NCBI GenBank assembly: GCA_018715645.1
Contig: DVLE01000027.1
Span: forward strand, 1 to 45,800
Source of the DNA: Candidatus Merdisoma merdipullorum
Lineage (GTDB): Bacteria > Bacillota > Clostridia > Lachnospirales > Lachnospiraceae
Length of the DNA: 45,800 bases
Reading direction: 5' to 3'
In this document: positions 15,158 through 22,259 of the stretch, piece by piece
Position numbering within the stretch: position 1 is the stretch's first letter
Layout of the letters: each line of letters opens with the position of its first letter
Program-made: the position numbers and the translations under genes
The notes under the pieces: generated by a model
The model's input: the letters and a program-made list of their open reading frames with translations, nothing else
What the model was told of the DNA's origin: nothing
Databases searched by the model: none

Positions 15158-16540
15158 ATGATGATCAGACCTAAGATGGGTTTTATAGTATTTGGAGTTC
15201 ACAAAGACGGACTGGAGGATCCAATGGGGGTCCCCTTCATCAATCAGAAGATCATTGATGATTCCAAGAGAGCAATTCAAAGTAAGGGCGTAGAACTGGT
15301 GGAAAATGAAATTGTTGTTGCTTACAAGCAGGAGGCCAAAGAGGCATTGGCAAAACTGAAGCATGACGACAGCATAGACGGAGTCATCCTGTTTTCCGGC
15401 ACATGGGTGTGGGCCTCCGAGATTGTAGCGGCAGTCAGAGATTTTGAGCGCACGGGAAAAGGCGTCATTATCTGGACGGTACCGGGTTCTCAGGGGTGGC
15501 GCCTGGTGGGAACTTTAGCGCTGGGCGCTTCCTTTAAAGAGATTGGTATGAAGTACCGTTCTGTTTATGGAAGTGATGAAAAGACAGTAGAGAAGGTCGC
15601 CTGCTTCTCGCGGGCCTGCGCGCTGAGAAATAAGCTGAATATGACAACGATAGGAGCCTTTGGAGGAAGGGGAATGGGATTGACCTGCGGTTGCGCGGAT
15701 CCCTCTCAGTTCATGAGAGAATTTGGCGTGGACATTGATTCCAGAGATTCCATGGACATTTTAAAGGCGACGAAAGAAGTGACGGAGGAGGAAATAGAAG
15801 AAGTAAAAGAAAAGCTGATCAAGCCATATTTTCAGGAGCTTCCTCCGGAGGATGACTGCACGGAACGCTCTATTCGACTCTATCTGGCTGTTAAGAAGGT
15901 GGTAGAAAAAGAAAAATTTGATATGTACGTCATACAGTCCTTCCCCGGTTTAGCTGAGGAATATGCGGCCACCTGTTTTACACAGAGTATGATGCTTCAG
16001 CAGGGTGTTCCCACCGCTACGCTGTGTGATTTTAACAATGTTTTGACTGTATTTCTTCTGAGCAACCTGACGGATGATCCTGTATATTATGGAGATTTTC
16101 AGTGCATTGATAAAGAAAAAAAGGTTGTGAAGGTTATTGGCGATGGCGCCTGCGCACCCTCGCTGGCAGGCCCTGAAAAGGCGAAGTTCGCGCATCATGG
16201 ACTTCCGACGGAAGGTTCCGCAGGAGGCCTGTCTGTGGAAGCTGTGCTGAAGCCAGGCAGGGTAGTGATGGGACGCATTGGGCGTGACAATGGAAGGTTT
16301 GAGATGATTCTGCATCGGGGTGATGTCTATACTCCTGAACCGGAAGATCTGAAAGCTCAGAGAACAGAATCCGGAATGTGGTTTTGGCCTCATGCGTTTA
16401 TAAAAATGGATGTAGATTATGATTATGGAGTTCAGGTATGGGATAGCGAGTATATCACTCTGGCATATGGCGACGAGGAGATATACGGAACGCTGAAAGA
16501 ATTTTGTTACCTGATGGATATTAAACTGATTGAGATGTAA
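15158..16540 (+). CDS. L-fucose/L-arabinose isomerase-like protein
   Basis: A 460-residue protein resembling the FucI/AraA isomerase superfamily (IDGVILFSGTWVWASEIVAAV, CGCADPSQFMREFGVDIDSRDSMDIL, MYVIQSFPGLAEEYAATCFTQSMMLQQGVPTATLCDFNNVLTVFLLSNLTDDPVYYGDF, and a C-terminal FEMILHRGDVY). Members interconvert aldoses and ketoses using Mn2+ bound by Glu/Asp/His. The substrate cannot be told from sequence. It sits between the sugar permease and a NagB-like gene, so it probably acts early on the imported sugar. AAGGAGG precedes the ATG. Confidence 0.75.
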   Translation: MMIRPKMGFIVFGVHKDGLEDPMGVPFINQKIIDDSKRAIQSKGVELVENEIVVAYKQEAKEALAKLKHDDSIDGVILFSGTWVWASEIVAAVRDFERTGKGVIIWTVPGSQGWRLVGTLALGASFKEIGMKYRSVYGSDEKTVEKVACFSRACALRNKLNMTTIGAFGGRGMGLTCGCADPSQFMREFGVDIDSRDSMDILKATKEVTEEEIEEVKEKLIKPYFQELPPEDDCTERSIRLYLAVKKVVEKEKFDMYVIQSFPGLAEEYAATCFTQSMMLQQGVPTATLCDFNNVLTVFLLSNLTDDPVYYGDFQCIDKEKKVVKVIGDGACAPSLAGPEKAKFAHHGLPTEGSAGGLSVEAVLKPGRVVMGRIGRDNGRFEMILHRGDVYTPEPEDLKAQRTESGMWFWPHAFIKMDVDYDYGVQVWDSEYITLAYGDEEIYGTLKEFCYLMDIKLIEM

Positions 16541-16596
16541 GTCTGTTTGGCTGCATGGCAGCGTGTCATGCAGCCGAAGAAACAGGAGGCTCATAT

Positions 16597-17490
16597 ATGG
16601 TTGACAAGAAAAAGTTATATCAATGGTGCAGTATACCGGCTGAAAAGCTGGAAAATCATCCGCAGCTTGTCACACGATTCCGGCTGGTTCAGGATTCCAG
16701 GGAAATGGGAAAACTGATGGCAGTCGAATTTGCGGATGAGATAGCAAAGGCAAACAGGGAAGGACGTCCCTTCCGGGCGATTGTTCCCTGTGGTCCCAAG
16801 TGTTGGTATCAGCCTTTTGCGGAATATGTGAATGAAAAAGAGATCAGTCTTAGAAATGTCACGGTCTTTCATATGGATGAATGTCTGGACTGGGAAGGAA
16901 ATCTGCTGGCTGAGGATGATCCTTACAATTTTAAAACATTTATGCAAAAAGAGTTCTATGGTCCTGTTCGGGATGAGCTTAATGTGCCGGAGAAAAACAG
17001 AAATTTCCTGAGCCCTGCGACAATGAGTGAAATAAAAGAAAAGATAAAGGAGGCGCCCATCGACTATACCCTTGGAGGCTGGGGACAAGATGGACATATT
17101 GCTTATAATCAGAGCAGAAGACATCCATATTCCCATATCGGAATAGAGGAATTAAGAAATTCAAGTATTCGTATTCAGGAAAATAATTTGGACACAGTGC
17201 TTGCACTTGCGCAAAGAACTTATGGAGCCGCATATCAGTTTGTTCCACCGATGTCGATTACGCTGGGAATCAAGGAATGCCTGTCAGCGAAAAAAGTTCG
17301 GGTGTTCAGCGATACGGGAGCATGGAAGCAGACGGCGCTGAGGGTAGCGTTATTTTCAGAGATCGATGAGGAGTATCCATTAACGCTTTTGCAGGAGCAT
17401 AAGGACGCTGTCATTACGGCGACTGTCGATACGGCGACACATCCCATATCACTGCATCCTGAATGGAAATTTGCCGGAGTGAATCTATGA
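16597..17490 (+). CDS. NagB-like sugar-phosphate isomerase/deaminase with altered active site
   Basis: A 297-residue protein of the glucosamine-6-phosphate deaminase/6-phosphogluconolactonase superfamily. It keeps the NagB catalytic Asp72 (VFHMDE, Asp94) and the Asp-Gly-His triad (GWGQDGHIAYNQ, Asp165 and His167). The position of NagB Glu148 is Gln172. The late motif VPPMSITLGIKECLSAKKVRVF matches NagB. The change suggests a different substrate or chemistry from GlcN6P deamination. The start at 16597 has AGGAGG seven bases upstream; the open frame reaches back to 16555 without support. It overlaps the kinase gene by four bases (ATGA). Confidence 0.8.
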   Translation: MVDKKKLYQWCSIPAEKLENHPQLVTRFRLVQDSREMGKLMAVEFADEIAKANREGRPFRAIVPCGPKCWYQPFAEYVNEKEISLRNVTVFHMDECLDWEGNLLAEDDPYNFKTFMQKEFYGPVRDELNVPEKNRNFLSPATMSEIKEKIKEAPIDYTLGGWGQDGHIAYNQSRRHPYSHIGIEELRNSSIRIQENNLDTVLALAQRTYGAAYQFVPPMSITLGIKECLSAKKVRVFSDTGAWKQTALRVALFSEIDEEYPLTLLQEHKDAVITATVDTATHPISLHPEWKFAGVNL

Positions 17491-18524
17491 AAAACCTGAA
17501 GTATGACTACGTAGTGGGAACAGGCGGGATTGGCGGCGGCGTGTTGTTTCGGTTTTTCGATGATACGACGCTTGGACGGAATGAGTCCCGGCTGGCGGAA
17601 TTGATGGATACGAAAGATTTCTGCAAACTTCATATTATTCTTCACTATATTGCAGTATATATGGAAAATGAACTTCCCATCTATGCAATCGGGAGAGTGG
17701 GGAATGACAGTAATGGCGAAGAAGCTTTGTCGCTGATGAAGAAATATGGAATTAACTGTAGTCATGTATCAGTAGATCCAAAGGCAAAAACCATGTATTC
17801 CGTTTGTTTTGTATATCCGAACAGTGATGGCGGGAATATAACCAGTCAGAACAGCGCCAGCGGCAACGTGAGCGTTGAAGATGTAGAGTATTTCTTTGAA
17901 AAGGAGGATGTGAGAGGCAGAGGATTGGTCCTGGCAGCTCCGGAGGTGGCGTTGGAAGTGCGCGAGGCTTTGCTGCAGAAGGGCAGGGAGAGAGGATGTT
18001 TTAATGTGGCCTCTTTTGCATCAGAAGAAATGGCGGAATGTGTAGAGCTGGGAATTTTGGACAACGTGGATTTGCTGGCGATTAATGAACATGAAATGGA
18101 AGCGCTTTTGCATGTGCTTGAACTGGAATACGATAATCCATATCAGGAATGTTATGAATATCTGAAAAGCCGTAATCCCAAGATGCGCCTGATTATCACG
18201 TTGGGGGGAGAAGGAGCCTTTCTTTTTGAAAATGGTTCGGGTGAGAGAGTGCCAGCAATATGGAAGCCTGTAAACAGCACTGCCGGAGCAGGAGACTGCT
18301 TTTTGGCGACGGTGATCAGCGGATTGCTCTGCGGGATTCCGTTACTGGAAAATGGGGAAAAAGTAGGACTTGGGGGACTGGCTTCTCTGGCATCCTCCAT
18401 AAAGGTGACCTGTAAGGATACGATTGATTTTTCATTAAATAGGAAGAAACTATATCAAGAAAAAGAGAAGCTGGGAATCGAATTCTCAGAAAAAATTAAC
18501 AGATTATTTTGGAGAAAATCTTGA
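17487..18524 (+). CDS. PfkB family carbohydrate kinase
   Basis: A 345-residue ribokinase-fold kinase. The C-terminal signature NSTAGAGDCFLATVISGLL (263-281) holds the catalytic base Asp270 and the anion hole GAGD. LLAINEHEMEAL and LIITLGGEGAFLF are the usual central elements. The N-terminal glycine motif reads VGTGGIGGGVLFRF, a divergent version of the PfkB signature 1. It should phosphorylate a sugar or sugar derivative with ATP. The start codon overlaps the NagB-like stop, indicating translational coupling. It is the last gene of the operon. Confidence 0.9.
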   Translation: MKNLKYDYVVGTGGIGGGVLFRFFDDTTLGRNESRLAELMDTKDFCKLHIILHYIAVYMENELPIYAIGRVGNDSNGEEALSLMKKYGINCSHVSVDPKAKTMYSVCFVYPNSDGGNITSQNSASGNVSVEDVEYFFEKEDVRGRGLVLAAPEVALEVREALLQKGRERGCFNVASFASEEMAECVELGILDNVDLLAINEHEMEALLHVLELEYDNPYQECYEYLKSRNPKMRLIITLGGEGAFLFENGSGERVPAIWKPVNSTAGAGDCFLATVISGLLCGIPLLENGEKVGLGGLASLASSIKVTCKDTIDFSLNRKKLYQEKEKLGIEFSEKINRLFWRKS

Positions 18525-18554
18525 TAAAAGAGATTTTCCCGGTTCCCAAATAGG

Positions 18555-18617
18555 AAAGGCACTTCTTTCGGGGGTTTATCATAAGATAATATAAATCCAC
18601 CAAAGAGGTGCCTTTTT
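18555..18617 (+). terminator. Long hairpin ending the sugar operon and masking the sigK ribosome binding site
   Basis: AAAGGCACTTCTTT (18555-18568) pairs along all 14 positions (one G-U) with AAAGAGGTGCCTTT (18602-18615), which is followed by T's. The inner arms GGGTTTAT (18572-18579) and ATAAATCC (18591-18598) also pair, leaving an 11-base loop. The right arm contains AGAGGTG, the ribosome binding site of the next gene. In a read-through transcript the hairpin would both terminate and block translation. Confidence 0.8.
18561..18588 (+). promoter_or_regulatory. Candidate sigma-K (or sigma-E) promoter of sigK, in the hairpin
   Basis: CATAAGATA (18580-18588) fits the sigma-K -10 consensus CATANNNTA exactly. 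AC (18561-18562), 17 bases upstream, fits the minimal sigma-K -35. The -10 occupies the loop of the hairpin, so a transcript starting near 18595 would lack its left arm and leave the sigK binding site free. Confidence 0.6.
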
Positions 18618-19233
18618 GAAGACTTTTCCGCAACCATTACCGGCGAAAGAGGAGCAGTATTATCTGCAGAGGCTGAAAGAGGGCGATACTCACGCGCGTG
18701 ATATTCTGGTGGAGCATAATCTTCGGCTCGTAGCCCATATTGTAAAGAAGTATCAGGGGGCGGAGGAAGATATGGAGGATTTGATTTCCATAGGGACGAT
18801 AGGACTTATCAAGGCTATCGCTACATTCGACAGTGAAAAGGGGCCCCGTCTGGCGACGTATGCGGCCCGCTGCGTGGAGAATGAACTGCTGATGCACTTT
18901 CGGGCGAAGAAAAAGACAGCCCGCGAGACCTCCTATTATGAGCCTATCGGCACAGACAAGGAAGGAAATGAAATTCATCTGCTGGATATTATGGAGAGCA
19001 GTGAGCGCGACGCCTTTTCTCAGATCAGTCTGAAAGCGGACAGTAAAAGGCTGTATGAGCTGCTTGGCGAGGTCCTGACGCCGCGGGAACAAAAGGTATT
19101 GATTATGCGGTACGGACTTTACAATGGAAAAGAGTATACGCAGCGGGAAATTGCCGGTGAGCTTGGGATTTCCCGCTCTTATATTAGCAGGATTGAGAAG
19201 AACGCGCTTTTGAAGCTGCGGGAGTACTTTTAA
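18616..19233 (+). CDS. sigK: RNA polymerase sporulation sigma factor SigK
   Basis: A 205-residue sigma-70 factor. It has the SigK/SigE-type region 2 (RDILVEHNLRLVAHIVKKYQGAEEDMEDLISIGTIGLIKAIATFDSEKGPRLATYAARCVENELLMHFR) and region 4 (LTPREQKVLIMRYGLYNGKEYTQREIAGELGISRSYISRIEKNALLKL). FPQPLPAKEE at the N-terminus matches mature SigK, and there is no pro-sequence, as in some clostridia. The TTG start at 18616 has AGAGGTG (18604-18610) upstream. It would direct late mother-cell sporulation genes. Confidence 0.88.
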   Translation: MKTFPQPLPAKEEQYYLQRLKEGDTHARDILVEHNLRLVAHIVKKYQGAEEDMEDLISIGTIGLIKAIATFDSEKGPRLATYAARCVENELLMHFRAKKKTARETSYYEPIGTDKEGNEIHLLDIMESSERDAFSQISLKADSKRLYELLGEVLTPREQKVLIMRYGLYNGKEYTQREIAGELGISRSYISRIEKNALLKLREYF

Positions 19234-19237
19234 AAAG

Positions 19238-19310
19238 GGAGCCGTTGCAAAACGGATACGGGAAGCCTGACAGGGGAACGTATCTGTGGAGCAATGGCTT
19301 CTTTGCCTGT
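19238..19310 (+). terminator. Probable terminator hairpin after sigK
   Basis: GGAGCCGTTGC (19238-19248) pairs with GCAATGGCTTC (19291-19301), with two G-U pairs. An inner stem of ACGGATACG (19252-19260) and CGTATCTGT extends it to about 20 base pairs. Only a short TTT follows, so termination efficiency is uncertain. Confidence 0.5.
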
Positions 19311-19401
19311 CCGGATACAGAGGTAATGCGGGAATCTTTGTATCTGTGCAAATTGCTGAATTTTGTAAAATACCGGAATGCCCCGTGACTTTTGAAAGAA
19401 A

Positions 19402-19482
19402 ATAGGATAAGATGAATCTGTCAGCCACCGCGCTTCAGGCGGTGCAGAATTTCTGACCGGCGTTCGCCGGAAAATTTCCTAT
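19402..19482. repeat. Branched palindromic element upstream of yifB
   Basis: ATAGGA (19402-19407) and TCCTAT (19477-19482) can close a stem enclosing two perfect hairpins: CACCGC/GCGGTG (19426-19444) and CCGGCG-TT-CGCCGG (19457-19470). The latter is flanked by AATTT/AAATT. Its style resembles the element at 1706-1856. It may be an intergenic repeat or a leader structure. The rest of 19311-19513 shows nothing clear, and I could not place the yifB promoter. Confidence 0.5.
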
Positions 19483-19513
19483 ACAGGATTTAAAGTAAAT
19501 TGCGAAAGGAAGG

Positions 19514-21061
19514 ATGCGATTGTTCAGTAAAGTGCTGTCAGCCGGAATCGGGGGAGTAGACGCCTATCCGGTCCGGGTGGAGGCGGACGTAAGCGACGGA
19601 CTGCCTCAGTTTTTGATGGTCGGGTATCTGGCTTCGGAGGTAAAGGAGGCGGGGGACCGGGTACGCACGGCGCTTCGCAATGCAGGCTATCCCCTTCCTG
19701 CCAAGCGGATCACTGTGAATCTGGCTCCGGCAGGAGTGAGAAAAGCGGGTTCCCGTTTTGATCTGGCCGTAGCGGCCGCAGTGCTGGCTTCGATGCAGAA
19801 GCTTCCGTCAGAAAATCTGAAAGGGCTTATGATTGCGGGAGAGCTGAGCCTGAGCGGTCAGGTGCTTGGGATTCCCGGCGTATTGGCCCTTGTGGAAGCG
19901 GCCAGAGCGGCAGGGGTAAGACGCTGTATCGTACCCGCAGGAAATGCCAGTGAGGGCGCCCTGATAAGGGAGGTGGAGGTGATTGGCGTCTCGGACTTGC
20001 AGGAGCTGATTGAGCTGGTGCGCCATCCAGAGAGCGGGAAGCGGGCAAGGGTGGACGCGGACAGGCTTTTAAAGGGAAATACGTCGTATCAGGAGGAGGA
20101 CTTTTCTCAGGTAAGCGGGCAGCAGGCAGTCCGGCGGGCCGCGGAGATTGCGGCCGCAGGGATGCACAATTTTCTGATGATTGGTCCGCCTGGGGCTGGA
20201 AAAACCATGATTGCCAGGAGGATACCGGGGATTCTTCCGGCTTTGAGTCTGGAGGAAGCCCTGCAAATCACGAAGATCTACAGTGTGGCGGGACTGCTCC
20301 CGGAACGGGAAGCTCTTCTTACCAAGCGACCCTTCCGGGCGCCTCATCATACGGCGACGGCGGAAGCGCTGGCCGGAGGAGGCCGTCTTCCGTTGCCGGG
20401 AGAGATTTCCCTAAGCTCCGGAGGAATCCTGTTTTTGGACGAGCTGCCGGAGTTTCGGCGTGCGGTTCTGGAAATTTTGCGGCAGCCCCTGGAAGAACAT
20501 CAGATCTGCATCTCCAGAACGGCGGGAACTTATGTGTTCCCGGCGGATTTTATGCTGGTGGCTGCCATGAACCCTTGCGCCTGTGGTTTCTATCCGGACA
20601 GGAAGCGTTGCCGCTGTGCCCAGAGAGATGTCTTTCGGTATTTGGGCCGTCTGAGCCAGCCTTTGCTGGATCGGATCGACATCTGTATCGAAGTGCCGGC
20701 GCTTTCTTATGGGGAACTTCAAAAAACGGAACAAAGTGAAAGCTCTGATGAGATACGCCGCAGGGTGGAGAAAGCCAGACAGCTCCAAAAAGAAAGAAGT
20801 AAGGGGCGCGCTGCCTGCTGCAACGCACGTCTGAAGGCGGAGGATGCGGAAAAGCTCTGTATGCTTGGGACAAGAGAAAAGGAGTTGATCCGTCAGGCGT
20901 TCGACCGCCTGTCCTTAAGCGCCCGTTCATACCACAGGCTTCTCAGAACGGCCCGGACCATTGCAGATCTGGGTCAGGAGGAGAGGGTGAAGGAGGAACA
21001 TATCCTGGAGGCTCTGGGCTACCGTCCCCCGGATCGAAATGAATGGATGAGGGAGGGATGA
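19514..21061 (+). CDS. comM: YifB/ComM family Mg-chelatase-like AAA+ ATPase
   Basis: A 515-residue protein in the usual family length. The N-terminal ChlI-like domain contains VEADVSDGLPQFLMVGYLASEVKEAGDRVRTAL. The AAA+ core has Walker A GPPGAGKT (224-231), GGILFLDELPEF as Walker B, and a zinc-finger-like CACGFYPDRKRCRC. The C-terminal helical domain (LSARSYHRLLRTARTIADL) completes it. In Gram-negative bacteria ComM is a hexameric helicase aiding branch migration in natural transformation. Its next neighbour is dprA, another DNA uptake/recombination gene. AAGGAAGG precedes the ATG. Confidence 0.92.
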   Translation: MRLFSKVLSAGIGGVDAYPVRVEADVSDGLPQFLMVGYLASEVKEAGDRVRTALRNAGYPLPAKRITVNLAPAGVRKAGSRFDLAVAAAVLASMQKLPSENLKGLMIAGELSLSGQVLGIPGVLALVEAARAAGVRRCIVPAGNASEGALIREVEVIGVSDLQELIELVRHPESGKRARVDADRLLKGNTSYQEEDFSQVSGQQAVRRAAEIAAAGMHNFLMIGPPGAGKTMIARRIPGILPALSLEEALQITKIYSVAGLLPEREALLTKRPFRAPHHTATAEALAGGGRLPLPGEISLSSGGILFLDELPEFRRAVLEILRQPLEEHQICISRTAGTYVFPADFMLVAAMNPCACGFYPDRKRCRCAQRDVFRYLGRLSQPLLDRIDICIEVPALSYGELQKTEQSESSDEIRRRVEKARQLQKERSKGRAACCNARLKAEDAEKLCMLGTREKELIRQAFDRLSLSARSYHRLLRTARTIADLGQEERVKEEHILEALGYRPPDRNEWMREG

Positions 21062-21063
21062 GT

Positions 21064-22170
21064 ATGGAAAAATACTGGCAATGGCTTTGCAGCTTTCTGT
21101 TCGCGGAACCGGGGCTGGAGCATAAGCTTAAGGAGAGATACCGGACTCCCAAGGCTGTGTTTGAGGCGAAGGAAAAGGAACTGCTGGAAGCCTTTCCTTC
21201 CAATCGGGTAAGTCTTTCCAGGCTTTGCTCCATGCGGAAGACCTGGGACTTTGAAAAGGAAGAAGACAGACTTGCGCGCCTGGAGATCCGCTTTGTGAGC
21301 ATCGAACATCCTTCGTATCCTTCCGGGCTCAGGGAAATCACGGACGCGCCCTGCGGTCTCTTTTTTCGGGGAAGGTTACCTTCGGAACAGCTTCCTTCCA
21401 TAGCGATTGTGGGAGCAAGAAACTGCAGTATATATGGAAGAAATGTTTCCCGCTGGTTTGCCGCGGAGCTGGCGTCTTCGGGCGTGCAGGTGATAAGCGG
21501 TCTCGCGCGGGGAATCGATGGCAGCAGTCACAGAGGGGCGCTGGAAGCAGGCGGAAAGACTTTCGGCATTTTGGGCGGGGGTGTGGACGTCTGTTATCCC
21601 GAAGAAAACAGGGACATCTATATGGAAATGGAAAAAAGGGGCGGCCTCATCTCTGAAAGCCCGCTGGGCGTGCGCCCGATGCCGCACCTCTTTCCGCTGC
21701 GCAATCGCATCTTAAGCGGCCTGTCGGATGCAGTGCTTGTTGTGGAGGCCAGGGAAAAAAGCGGTTCTCTGATCACTGCGGACTTTGCTCTGGAACAGGG
21801 AAAGGAGGTCTATGCCGTTCCGGGGCCGCTGGGAGAACCCTTAAGCGCGGGCTGCCATAATCTGATTCGGCAGGGGGCAGGACTGGCTGTATCCCCGGAA
21901 AGGCTTTTGGAGGATCTGATGATTTTACCCGGAATAAACATGAAAAAAATGAAAAAGAATAAAATTACTCTTGAAAGGTCTGAAAATTTAGTGTATAGTT
22001 GTCTACGTTTACAGGCCCAAAATCTGGGGGAAGTCTGTGAAAGGACAGGACTTTCGCCAAAGGAGGCTTTAAGCATATTAGCGAAGCTGCAGCTGAAAGG
22101 ATACGCCAGAGAGGTTTCCAAAAACTGTTACGTGGCTGCCAGAACAGATCTTGCGGGAAAGGATACGTAA
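21064..22170 (+). CDS. dprA: DNA-processing protein DprA
   Basis: A 368-residue DprA/Smf protein that protects incoming single-stranded DNA and loads RecA. The Rossmann-like core is unmistakable: IAIVGARNCSIYGRN, SGLARGIDGSSHRGALEAGGKTFGILGGGVDVCYPEENR, SESPLGVRPMPHLFPLRNRILSGLSDAVLVVEAREKSGSLITADFALEQGKEVYAVPG. A C-terminal winged-helix-like region follows (ENLVYSCLRLQAQNLGEVCERTGLSPKEALSILAKL). I chose the ATG at 21064 because GGGAGGG (21051-21057) is well spaced; ATGs at 21043 and 21058 are less likely. It follows comM almost directly. Confidence 0.94.
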   Translation: MEKYWQWLCSFLFAEPGLEHKLKERYRTPKAVFEAKEKELLEAFPSNRVSLSRLCSMRKTWDFEKEEDRLARLEIRFVSIEHPSYPSGLREITDAPCGLFFRGRLPSEQLPSIAIVGARNCSIYGRNVSRWFAAELASSGVQVISGLARGIDGSSHRGALEAGGKTFGILGGGVDVCYPEENRDIYMEMEKRGGLISESPLGVRPMPHLFPLRNRILSGLSDAVLVVEAREKSGSLITADFALEQGKEVYAVPGPLGEPLSAGCHNLIRQGAGLAVSPERLLEDLMILPGINMKKMKKNKITLERSENLVYSCLRLQAQNLGEVCERTGLSPKEALSILAKLQLKGYAREVSKNCYVAARTDLAGKDT

Positions 22171-22259
22171 GGGCAAGGCAGTCATACGGACGGGATAGTT
22201 TGGAGGAGGCGTCCGGAAAGCGGCAGGCGCTGGAAATATGATGGAAAGAGGAAGGATAA

